Assembly (NCBI RefSeq): GCF_002409645.1
Contig: NZ_DHNR01000019.1
Span: 149,569 to 196,335, forward strand
DNA length: 46,767 bases
Direction of reading: 5' to 3'
Source: Acetobacter sp. UBA5411
GTDB lineage: Bacteria > Pseudomonadota > Alphaproteobacteria > Acetobacterales > Acetobacteraceae
Shown: positions 35,609 through 44,099 of the stretch, in pieces
How positions within the stretch are numbered: position 1 is the first letter of the stretch
Layout: every line of letters begins with the position of its first letter
Translations under genes and position numbers: made by a program
Notes under the pieces: model-generated
Seen by the model: the letters and a program-made list of their open reading frames with translations, nothing else
Databases searched by the model: none
Told to the model about the DNA's origin: nothing

Positions 35609-35699
35609 TGATGGAGAGGTCCGTTGACTGGATGGTGAAAGGTAACCGTCTGAGAAATTTTGAATTTTATAGACTGCCCCCGAAGACCGCAACGAAGGG

Positions 35700-37076
35700 T
35701 CATTTCCGGCGGCTGACCATGCGTGAAGCGCTCAGCAGGGCCGCGAGGCCGGCGCAGAAGGCGGCTCCGTCAAGACACACAAGACTGCCGCTTATGGGAA
35801 CGAGACGCAGGATGAGTGCTGTTCCAATGCCGCCGAAGGTCTGTCCGCTTTGACGGGAGACCTGCACCATACCGCTTGCTCCACCTTCACGTCCGGCTGC
35901 GGCAGTCAGCAGCATCGCCCGGTTGTTGGGAACCTGAAAGACGCCAAATCCGAAACCGGCCACGCCGATGCGCCAGGCGACATCGAAAGCGGTGGGTGAA
36001 GCTGGCAGAAAACGCAGGGCAAGAAAGCCGATCATGGCACAGATCAGGCCGATTGAGGAAAGGATTCCAGCGGGGATTTTATCGGCGATACGACGCGTGA
36101 CGGAGGCGGAAACGATTAGTCCGAATGCCCACGGCGTCATCAGCAGCCCTGTGGAGGTGGCACTCCAGCCGTAATGATCGTGGAGCGTAAACGGCATGGA
36201 GATCATGAACAGGTTCGAGCCGATATAACTAATGATGCCGACGACAAAGGCGATTCTGAACCCGAGGCCCCGGAGGAGATCAACAGGCAGAATAGGCTGA
36301 AGACTTCCTGCTTCCTTGTGGATGAGACTGCCCATGGCCGCCACACCAACAACTAGCATGGCGAAGGCGAGCATCGCGCCGTCGGAGTGGGCGACCGAGT
36401 TCCCGCCGAGACCGAGGGCTGTGACGGCAATAATGCAGAGCACGGCGCCAATAGGGTCCGGCATTTCTTTCTGGCGAGGCGTTATGGGCAGGGAGGTCGC
36501 CGCAAGCACAAAGGTCAGCGCACCAATCGGCAGATTGATCCAGAAAAGCCACGGCCAGTGTGCGACAGCCAGAATCATGCCCGCAACGGTCGGGCCGAGA
36601 GCCATACCGACACCGACAATCAGTGTGTTAACGGCGACACCTTTTCCGAGTTCTTCAACGGGATAGATGAAACGGATCAGGGCGGAGACGACGCCAAGCA
36701 TGGAGGCCGCACCAAATCCCTGTATGGCGCGGGCGATGGTCAGCACCGGCAGGCTGGGCGCAAGAGCGCATCCAATCGAGGAGACGATAAAAAGCGCGAT
36801 CCCCATCATGCACATGCGTGCATAGCCGATCCAGGCTCCTGCGGCGGCCAGCGGCAGGAGTGATGACAGGCTGGCGAGCTGGTAGGCATTCACCACCCAG
36901 ACCGTGTCGGAAGCGGAGCTGTGCAGGTCCGCCCCAATATCGGGAAGCGCGATATTGGCGATCGCATAATCGATCTGGGCCAGCAGAACGGCGAGGCAGA
37001 CTGCTGTCATCGCCTTGAAACGCGCTGCACCGTAAAGCCCGGTTGCCGGAGAGTGTGTTGGCTCTGAAACTGTCAT
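35700..37076 (-). CDS. MFS efflux transporter, DHA2 (EmrB/QacA) type
   Basis: A 458-residue inner-membrane transporter with about 14 predicted helices, in line with the 14-TMS DHA2 drug:proton antiporters. Features are AQIDYAIANIALPDIGADLH near the first helix, the WVVNAYQLASL segment, and ALGPTVAGMIL with WLFWINLPIGALTF later, all hallmarks of EmrB-like proteins. The substrate is unknown. The ATG at 37076 is preferred over the ATG at 37121 because GGTCAGCGGG precedes it. It lies upstream of cysE on the same strand with about 90 bp between them. Confidence 0.88.
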   Translation of the reverse strand: MTVSEPTHSPATGLYGAARFKAMTAVCLAVLLAQIDYAIANIALPDIGADLHSSASDTVWVVNAYQLASLSSLLPLAAAGAWIGYARMCMMGIALFIVSSIGCALAPSLPVLTIARAIQGFGAASMLGVVSALIRFIYPVEELGKGVAVNTLIVGVGMALGPTVAGMILAVAHWPWLFWINLPIGALTFVLAATSLPITPRQKEMPDPIGAVLCIIAVTALGLGGNSVAHSDGAMLAFAMLVVGVAAMGSLIHKEAGSLQPILPVDLLRGLGFRIAFVVGIISYIGSNLFMISMPFTLHDHYGWSATSTGLLMTPWAFGLIVSASVTRRIADKIPAGILSSIGLICAMIGFLALRFLPASPTAFDVAWRIGVAGFGFGVFQVPNNRAMLLTAAAGREGGASGMVQVSRQSGQTFGGIGTALILRLVPISGSLVCLDGAAFCAGLAALLSASRMVSRRK

Positions 37077-37197
37077 CCCGCTGACCTTATCCTCATGGGA
37101 AGGATTCTCAGAACAGGACAACGTCTGGAAAGCGCTTGGTACCTGTCACAGGCGGGTGAAGATCCCCTGTCTGGAATGAGAGGGGAGATTGCAGAGG

Positions 37198-37356
37198 TCA
37201 GTGCTTCACCGACTTGAGGCCGTCCTTGTAGCCGAGTGCTTCCCACTGCTGCTGCTGAGTGAGGTGATGATTGGAGGAGCCTCCGAACCAAGAACAGCCG
37301 GAAAGGATGAGGCTACAAAAGCCCAGAAGCAGAGCGCGGTGCATGATCCCTGACAT
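37198..37356 (-). CDS. Very small lipoprotein, 48-52 aa
   Basis: A short frame, easily missed by gene finders, encodes a lipoprotein signal MHRALLLGFCSLILSGC with lipidated Cys in an LSGC lipobox. About 31 mature residues follow, ending QQWEALGYKDGLKSVKH. The WxxxGYxDG phrase resembles the start of DUF2799-type lipoproteins. The start is ATG 37356 or, more likely, ATG 37344, which has an AGGG just upstream. The codon use is like that of neighbouring genes. The function is unknown. Confidence 0.65.
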   Translation of the reverse strand: MSGIMHRALLLGFCSLILSGCSWFGGSSNHHLTQQQQWEALGYKDGLKSVKH

Positions 37357-37561
37357 GATTTGAGTTTACGATTCGTATGAAGGATGTACCAGAAACGCTT
37401 TGGAAGCGAGAGACAGCGCGTATTCGGAAGGCAGGGCGAGGCATTGAGCCGATGTCGTCGGTCTTCATCTTCTCCGAATGAGTGGGAATGACAGGCTTCT
37501 CTGGATCATTGACCGTCACTCAAACGGGGCTCGGTATAAGTGGCAGCGAGCATCTTCTGCT

Positions 37562-38773
37562 TTATTCCCCGCTTCTGACACGGGAATGAACAAGGGGGCG
37601 GAGGAGCAGGAAGGCTCCGACGCACGAGATCAGTCCCAGCGGGCCAACGAACACATAGCTTCCCAGCCATTGTGCGATCGCGCCTGTGACAAGCGAACCT
37701 GCCGCCATATTCACGATCCACGCTGATGAGCACAGAACGGCAAGACGTCCGCCTGCATCGATCTGGTAAGCGACGCTGAGTATGAGCGGATACGCGATCA
37801 GCCAGCTGACATTGAAAACAATGAGAGCGATGGCAAAGCCTGCTTCATTGGAGACGAGCGTGAGTGCAGCGCACGACAGCCCGCAGATGAGCAGGGCGAC
37901 AGGCAGGCTCCGTCGGCGTGGAATGCGCGGCGCAAGAATGCCGAAGACGGTGTTGCTCACCGCGCAGGCAAGTGTCGCAATGCTCTGATATCGACCGTAA
38001 GTGACTGCCGATATTCCGATTTCATGGGCGGCGCGTTCGATGAAAGGCCATAGCGCCAGACTGCCGAAACTGAACAGGGAGATCGCTGTCAGCACAATCC
38101 GGCCATCGCTTTTTAACTCGTTCCACTGGACTGGTGCCTGAAGGTGTTGCGCGACTGGTCGATCAGGCAGCAGACTTCCGCCTGCAATGGTGAACAGCAC
38201 GGCCAGAACAGCGAGCATGGTAAACATGCCCGGCGTACCATGATGCGTTCCAACAACGGGTAAGGCGAGATTGATCAGGGTGTAGACAATCGTCTGGACG
38301 GCCAGACCTATGGACAGCGCACGCGTGGGGCTGTCCGTGCGGGCTGCTGTCAGGTTCAGCGCCGTATTCGCCAGACCGAAACCCAGTCCGCATGCCACAC
38401 GCGTGATCAGAAGCGGGATAAAGCTGTCCAGAAGAGACGAGGAAAACTGTCCAGCCCCGATCAGCGCTCCCGCCGCAAGCGCCAGCCGCCGGGGACTGAG
38501 GCGGACGACATGCGGCGCGATGAACAGCATTGTCGCGGCGTAGGCCAGAAGCTCCACCATGCTCCACACGCCCATCTGAAGCGGCGAGAAACCGAACAGG
38601 TCGATTAGTCCACCGATCAGATAGGGAGTGAAGTTGTTGCCGAGGTGGGCCGTTGCAGTAATGGCTCCGAGAGCCACGACCAGCGCGACTGAAAAAGGAA
38701 TGGATACAGTCCCTTTCCGTATCGTGCCGGAAACAGGATGTGTGCTGCTGTTTACTGACACAATCTGATTCAC
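37562..38773 (-). CDS. MFS transporter linked to the TauD-like gene
   Basis: A 403-residue inner-membrane major facilitator with about 12 predicted helices (for example AALVVALGAITATAHLGNNFTPYL region, FGLANTALNLTAARTDSPTRALSIGL, and a cytoplasmic RIPRRRSLP loop). Its start overlaps the end of the upstream TauD-like gene by four bases, so the two are coupled. Together with the TonB receptor gene this suggests uptake of a shared substrate; which one is not shown by the sequence. Confidence 0.88.
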   Translation of the reverse strand: MNQIVSVNSSTHPVSGTIRKGTVSIPFSVALVVALGAITATAHLGNNFTPYLIGGLIDLFGFSPLQMGVWSMVELLAYAATMLFIAPHVVRLSPRRLALAAGALIGAGQFSSSLLDSFIPLLITRVACGLGFGLANTALNLTAARTDSPTRALSIGLAVQTIVYTLINLALPVVGTHHGTPGMFTMLAVLAVLFTIAGGSLLPDRPVAQHLQAPVQWNELKSDGRIVLTAISLFSFGSLALWPFIERAAHEIGISAVTYGRYQSIATLACAVSNTVFGILAPRIPRRRSLPVALLICGLSCAALTLVSNEAGFAIALIVFNVSWLIAYPLILSVAYQIDAGGRLAVLCSSAWIVNMAAGSLVTGAIAQWLGSYVFVGPLGLISCVGAFLLLRPLVHSRVRSGE

Positions 38774-39681
38774 TTGGCGGGAAGAAGCTGACGGCTATAT
38801 CGGCCATCAGTGGAAAGACTGGGTTCGCCACGCAGGGTAAGGCGCTGCATCACGCGTGGATAATTGCCGTAATCGTCCAGCGCATAATGTTGTGTGCTCT
38901 GATTATCCCAGATGGCTACGTCTCCCTTTTTCCATTGCCAGCGAACGGTATTTTCCAGACGTGTGATGTGTGTCTGGAATATCTCGAACAGATGACGGGA
39001 GTCCGATAGGGAAAGGTTAGAAAATTTCTTGAAAAATCCGCCGAGGATTAGAGATTTTTCTCCGGATATCGGATGCAGACGTACCAGTGGCTGTTCCGCT
39101 TCAAAAACGGAGGAGGCGAACGTCGCATGATAGGCATCCATCGCCTGATCCGGACGTGTTTGATTAACGGCGTAGTCGTAATCGTTGGAATGGATGGACC
39201 ATAGTCCGTCGGCCAGCTGTTTCAGATGATCTGGAAGATGTTCGTAGGCTGCGGCTGTGTTGGCCCAGACCGTATCGCCACCAAAGGGAGGCACGTTGAC
39301 GGCACGCAGGATGGAGACGGCGGGATAGGATTCCAGAAAAGTCATGTCAGTATGCCAGACATTGGCTTTCCCTCCATGCTCTGCGCTCAGTTCCAGCAGA
39401 TGATCGCCTGTCTGTCCCGGCGCGGTGGGATGACCGACAGGTTCGCCCCATGTCTTGCCGAATGCTGTCTGCGTGGCGGCATCGACGTGATGCTGGTCAC
39501 GAAAAAAGAGAACCTTGTAGTGCGTCAACGCGTTGCGGAGGGCCTGAATGGTGTCGGGACTCAGGTCGGACGTGAGGGCAAGTTCCTGCACTTCCGCACC
39601 GATGCGCCCAGCGATAGGCCGTAGTTTCAGGTCGGTGGCTACGTTGACGGGACGACGGGAAGAAATCGTATTCTGATTCAT
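38770..39681 (-). CDS. TauD/TfdA family Fe(II)/2-oxoglutarate dioxygenase
   Basis: A 303-residue non-heme iron dioxygenase. The iron-binding facial triad is His110-x-Asp112 (WHTDMTF) and His265 (STQHYALDD); Arg276 is a candidate 2-oxoglutarate ligand. Relatives cleave taurine, alkyl sulfate esters or 2,4-D; the sequence resembles the taurine/alkylsulfatase branch, so the gene may free sulfite or sulfate from an organosulfur compound, but the substrate is an inference. It sits between the TonB receptor gene (41 bp upstream) and the MFS gene, with which it overlaps. Confidence 0.9.
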   Translation of the reverse strand: MNQNTISSRRPVNVATDLKLRPIAGRIGAEVQELALTSDLSPDTIQALRNALTHYKVLFFRDQHHVDAATQTAFGKTWGEPVGHPTAPGQTGDHLLELSAEHGGKANVWHTDMTFLESYPAVSILRAVNVPPFGGDTVWANTAAAYEHLPDHLKQLADGLWSIHSNDYDYAVNQTRPDQAMDAYHATFASSVFEAEQPLVRLHPISGEKSLILGGFFKKFSNLSLSDSRHLFEIFQTHITRLENTVRWQWKKGDVAIWDNQSTQHYALDDYGNYPRVMQRLTLRGEPSLSTDGRYSRQLLPAK

Positions 39682-39722
39682 GACTGTTTCCTGCGGAATA
39701 AGTGTTCTGAAGGGCGTTGAGA

Positions 39723-42128
39723 TCAGAATTCTGCCTTGATGGAGCCGAAAAACTGTCGCGGAGCGCCAACCATGAAAGACTGGTAGTCGCCGGAAACCGG
39801 GTTGCCGTTTTCACCCATCGTCGCGATGTATTTCTGGTTAGCCAGATTATAGATATCGAAGGAAAGCGTTATATTTTTTACAAATTCAAGATTGCGGTTG
39901 TATTGCGCCATCTTGCCGAAATTATACCGCATGCCCAGATTTTCCAGCCAGTAACCGGGCGCTTTCATGTCGCCGACATAGCTGAAATTGCGTTGGCCGA
40001 GATATTGGGTGTCGATATGTGCTTCGAACCCGCCATGACTGTAGGACAGGCTGGCTTTGTACATAAAGCGCGGATAGTTGACGATCTGCTGACCATGGGT
40101 GGCGTAGGTCGCGCCAGCTTCGACAAGGTTTTCACCATAAGTCGCGTGATTATAACTTATACTGTTGTAAAGTGAGACATCACGCAGCAGGCGGATTGTC
40201 AGACCGGCATCAACACCGTTCATGGTCACGGACCCGACATTGGCGACCGTTGAGATCGGATTGACGATTGTTCCGGATGTTGTCTGTTGCAGGCGGTTAT
40301 GAAAATCCGTGTGATAGGCATAGACCGATGCAGACAGGATCTTGTCGAGGTAGCGATAACCCACGGCATAATTCCAGTCGGTTTCCGGTTTCAGCCCGCC
40401 ACGGATCTGATTGAACTGGCTCTGGGTGACAGCAAAAGGCGAGGCTCCCTGTTTGTAGGCGGCCACCGGGTAGGCTTTCATGTTTTCCGAGATATCGAAA
40501 AACAGTTCGTGATGACGGAGGAAATGCCAGTCTGCGCTGATATGCGGCAGAAAGGCGCGGGCCGTTGTCATGCTGCCAGCGGCAATGGCGTCTGTTCCTG
40601 TGTAGGATGCGTCATTGGCGTTCTGTCCTGCTCGCACGGTTTGCAGCAGGGATTTAAAGCCGAAATGCAGGGCGAGATTTTCGAGCGGGTGGTAAGTGTC
40701 CTGCACGAACGCCGTAAAGCTGTTGGAGTTGAAGGTCTGTGACCAGAAATCCTGATAGCCGGCGGGCAGGGTGCCGAGTGCATTTATGGGCGATCCCTCT
40801 CCGAGAAGAGGCTGCTCAATACCGTAACGCCCAATCTAGGTATGGAAATTTTCGTACCAGACGCCAGCGCTGATATCGTTGTGGGCTATCGTGTAGGTCA
40901 GCGCGGATGTGAAACCGTATCTCTGCGTGTTGCTGGCGTTGATCTGCTCCGCCAACGGCGCTCCGTTGGGCGAAGTGAGATAAGGCGTTGTCCACCCACC
41001 ACGTCTGTACTGCCCATGTCCATAAATGGTCGTTTTCCAGCGCAGGGCGTGTGTCAGGGAGAAATCCGCAGTCAGGCCGCCGAGATAGTCCCGTTCCGCC
41101 GTGACGGCGTCATAATAGGACGCATCCCACGGGTCGGACATCCGTGAATAACCGGCAGGAATAGCGCCGCCGGGGAGATTGTTGAGAGACAGAGCCAGTC
41201 GGTAGGCCTTGGCATAACCGTCGGGCGTTCCGACGAAGTTATCAAGTTTGTAGCCGCCGTTCTTCAGCATGTCGAAGGACATGTCCTGATAATTATACAG
41301 ATCCTTGTCGGACCAGTCGAAGAAGGTTGAGATCCGGCTATCCTGACCAATAGGCTGGAGGAACTTCGCATTGACCTGCTGGGCGAACTGATTACCGCCG
41401 CCTTTCCATTTGTCGGTATTGTTTCTCATGTAGGAGACATAGAAGCGCGATCCGATCTGGTTCAGGTCGCCGCTGTCGGCACGAATGAAGGTGTGATAGG
41501 CGGCGTTGCTTCCGAAAGTCTGTGCTGTCGTCAGATGATGTTCGTGCGTTGGGTCGGATGAAAAATACTCAAGTGAGCCGCCCAGATTTGACGTGCTGGC
41601 GACGGATTCCGCGCCTGCGCTCATCGACATGTTGACGCGACCGACATTTTCGGAAGCGATGGCGGCTGTCGTATTCAGCCCATTGAGAGAGCGGAATTCC
41701 TGATCACCAAGCGGTATACCGTCGAGCGTCATGCCAATCTGGTTCTGCAGGAACCCATGCATGTAGAACTGGGCTGACCATGTATCCAGACCTTGTGGAT
41801 CGGCAGACTGGAACATCACGCCCGGACGGGTTGCGAGCACTTTCTGTGGATTTGTGCCCGGCACAGATCTCGCGAGCACTTCCGAGGAAATCGTTTCAGT
41901 GATGCCGCGGGCGTAAGAGCGTCGTGCGCTGACTGTCAGTTGTTCAGGGTCTTTCTGTTTGACTGATTTCGGACCACCAACCGGTTTGTGCGACGTTGCG
42001 TGCGGTATGCTTGCGCCGCGCTGATTGCCTGCTTTGTGGGAGGTATCGGTGGCTGCGACAGCCACGGAGTTGGCCGATATGAGAAAGGCCGTTGCGACCG
42101 TACCGTTCAGAAGAAAATGGAATTCCAT
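39723..42128 (-). pseudogene. TonB-dependent receptor interrupted by an amber codon
   Basis: An outer-membrane TonB-dependent receptor of 802 codons in one continuous frame, except for a TAG at 40836-40838 (codon 431). Before it are a signal peptide (ISANSVAVAA), a TonB-box-like EQLTVSARR and a complete plug domain (GVMFQSADPQGLDTW, YMHGF, GTSNLGGSLEYF-like). After it the beta-barrel strands continue in the same frame to a proper end, with the terminal QFFGSIKAEF. No frameshift is needed. The N-terminal 430-residue fragment would lack half of the barrel and should not work. The stop could be a recent mutation, a sequencing error, or be suppressed. The ATG at 42128 is the likely start. Confidence 0.85.
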
Positions 42129-42134
42129 AGCCAC

Positions 42135-42455
42135 AGGCCTTTTTAGGAAAATGCACGAGCGATGATTGCTCGGGCATTGAATGGGAGAGAGGCGGGGCGT
42201 GGCTTTAACGACAGGGCATCGTGGTATGGATTATATGGATATTATCCGATTTATTTTCGTTGATTATTGTGTTGCCTGGATGGCTCTGGAATTGGATTCC
42301 ATGGTGAGAAACGACACGGGACGATAGGTGGGGCATCGACTGGATTCCGTAAGGGACGAAAAGTATCGCACTCTGATGGTGTATTTCAATATTAACCACG
42401 AAATATGATTGTTTGTGATGTAGTGCGTTTATTATGTGTGATATAATCCTGAATT
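42135..42455. other. Divergent control region between receptor and LysR genes
   Basis: No gene is seen in about 320 bp. A GGAAT-TGG-ATTCC inverted repeat lies at 42288-42300, and a half-site GGATTCC recurs near 42343. A TATAAT at 42442-42447 lies only 8 bp before the LysR start. LysR proteins usually bind such divergent regions. Confidence 0.45.
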
Positions 42456-43403
42456 ATGACACCTTACGTAGTGGAATATGTGCTTGCCCATCTCCGCCTG
42501 CTGGAAGCTGTGGGCAGGCTGGGCAGCTTCAGTGCCGCAGCCGCTGAACTGGGCGTGACGCAGCCGAATGTCAGTCGACAGATCGGGCAGATAGAGCGCG
42601 TGATCGGTCATCCACTGTTCACACGTGGACATCGCGGTGTGGTTCTGACGGAAGCTGGCCGTTTGCTGTTCGACGCCGCGACCGAAAGCACCGGGCGCAT
42701 TCGCACCTGTCTGGGAGAGATCGCTGCTACGGCGGCAGGGCGACGACAGATCGCCGTGGTCACCGATTACGGGTTTGGCGCCACCTGGCTCATGGAGCGT
42801 CTGTCAGACTTCGAACGGATTTGTCCCGATGTGGAGGTTCAGATCGTCACAACGAGAAATCTGTCCGAGACGGCGTCTGGCGATATTCGACCGGATGTTT
42901 CGATCCTGTTCGAACAAGGGCCCGTTAAAGAAGAAGATCCGGTTTTCCAACGAAAAATGCTTTTTCAGGAAGAAGTCTATCCTGTGTGTGGACGGACTTA
43001 TCGGGAGCAACATGGGCCATTCGATAGCGTGGAAGAGATACGGAAGGCTCAGCTCCTGCACCTGAAAGGCGATGGGAAATTGTGGCTGAACTGGGAGAGC
43101 TGGTTCCGGAAGGTGGGGAGCGATCGTCCGCAGATACTGAGTGGCCAGTTGAGCGTGTTTCGCTCATTCAGTCATTTCCCACTGCTCATGCAGTCAGCCT
43201 GTCAGAACGAAGGTATTGCTCTGGGCTGGCATCCCCTGATTGATACGGCGCTGGAGACGGGACAACTGGTCAAACTCTGGCCGACGCCGGTCAAAAGCGA
43301 GAACGGCTATGTCCTGACGCTGCATCGGCGAACGAGCCAGGAAGCATCGGCTTTTTATACATGGGTCATCTCGCAAGCAGAGAGCGATCATGTTGTTCGA
43401 TAG
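42456..43403 (+). CDS. LysR-family transcriptional regulator
   Basis: A 315-residue LysR-type regulator with the N-terminal helix-turn-helix (about 12-70: HLRLLEAVGRLGSFSAAAAELGVTQPNVSRQIGQIE) and a C-terminal ligand-binding domain. It is transcribed away from the TonB receptor-dioxygenase-MFS operon and is its likely regulator, as is usual for divergent LysR genes. No ribosome binding site is visible, and a TATAAT ends 8 bp before the ATG, so the transcript may be leaderless. Confidence 0.9.
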   Translation: MTPYVVEYVLAHLRLLEAVGRLGSFSAAAAELGVTQPNVSRQIGQIERVIGHPLFTRGHRGVVLTEAGRLLFDAATESTGRIRTCLGEIAATAAGRRQIAVVTDYGFGATWLMERLSDFERICPDVEVQIVTTRNLSETASGDIRPDVSILFEQGPVKEEDPVFQRKMLFQEEVYPVCGRTYREQHGPFDSVEEIRKAQLLHLKGDGKLWLNWESWFRKVGSDRPQILSGQLSVFRSFSHFPLLMQSACQNEGIALGWHPLIDTALETGQLVKLWPTPVKSENGYVLTLHRRTSQEASAFYTWVISQAESDHVVR

Positions 43404-43568
43404 GAGATGCCACTTCTGTTGATACGGACGTTTCTGCTTCTATCCATCAAGAGAGAAAAGGGCGGTTTTCAGGGGAAGCGAGCTACGTTCGCATGCAGTC
43501 AATTTAAAATAAAAATTTCCTAAATTTTCTTGGCGGTGATTTAAAAAGATCTTGTTAAATTCTTGTAA

Positions 43569-43593
43569 TTGGCACTCACGAGAGAAAAGTGCC
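43569..43593. promoter_or_regulatory. Second, degenerate CIRCE-like inverted repeat
   Basis: TTGGCACT (43569-43576) and AGTGCC (43588-43593) form an inverted repeat with an 11-bp spacer just upstream of the -35 element. The arms match those of the CIRCE operator below, but the spacer is 11 rather than 9 bp. Confidence 0.4.
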
Positions 43594-43601
43594 GAACCGC
43601 C

Positions 43602-43630
43602 TTGACACCCCCTGTAGGCACACCTATCTC
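43602..43630 (+). promoter_or_regulatory. groESL promoter
   Basis: A perfect TTGACA at 43602-43607 and TATCTC at 43625-43630 are 17 bp apart. The CTTGACACC and CTATCTCCATAT context also resembles alphaproteobacterial RpoH (sigma-32) promoters, so heat-shock use is possible. Confidence 0.65.
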
Positions 43631-43635
43631 CATAT

Positions 43636-43662
43636 GTGGCACTCCCGGGGTGGGAGTGCTAA
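43636..43662. promoter_or_regulatory. CIRCE operator (HrcA site)
   Basis: TGGCACTC (43637-43644), a 9-bp spacer and GAGTGCTAA (43654-43662) match the CIRCE consensus TTAGCACTC-N9-GAGTGCTAA with a change at the left end. It covers the predicted transcription start, where HrcA would repress groESL. Confidence 0.9.
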
Positions 43663-43749
43663 CGCACCGCGGCGTAGAGCGCGTGGCACGCGGCGACGTT
43701 GCTTTAGAAACGAGGGCGTCGTCCCAAACAGAATGTGGAGCAATCCATA

Positions 43750-44043
43750 ATGACGAAATTCCGTCCCCTGCACGATCGTGTAGTGGTTCGCCGTCTTACA
43801 GGCGAAGAAAAGACAGTTGGTGGCATCATCATCCCTGACACGGCCAAAGAAAAGCCGATGGAAGGCGAGGTTGTGTCCGTTGGTCCCGGCGCACGCAACG
43901 AACAGGGTCAGGTTGTGGCTCTCGATGTGAAGGCTGGTGATCGCGTGCTGTTCGGCAAGTGGTCCGGCACCGAAGTCAAGATCGGTGGTGAAGAGCTGCT
44001 GATCATGAAGGAAAGCGACATCATGGGCGTGATCGCCGGCTGA
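43750..44043 (+). CDS. groES: Co-chaperonin GroES
   Basis: The lid of the GroEL folding chamber. The 97-residue product has the family pattern KFRPLHDRVVVRR, the mobile loop around EEKTVGGIIIPDTAKEKP and the C-terminal KESDIMGVI. The ATG at 43750 is preferred over the one at 43735, since it gives the standard N-terminus MTKFRPLHDR. groEL follows after 56 bp. Confidence 0.97.
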   Translation: MTKFRPLHDRVVVRRLTGEEKTVGGIIIPDTAKEKPMEGEVVSVGPGARNEQGQVVALDVKAGDRVLFGKWSGTEVKIGGEELLIMKESDIMGVIAG

Positions 44044-44099
44044 TCACCGGCTTCTGATCCCCCTTAAAAGTTCGTTTTCATTTTCAAGGAGAATTCCCA

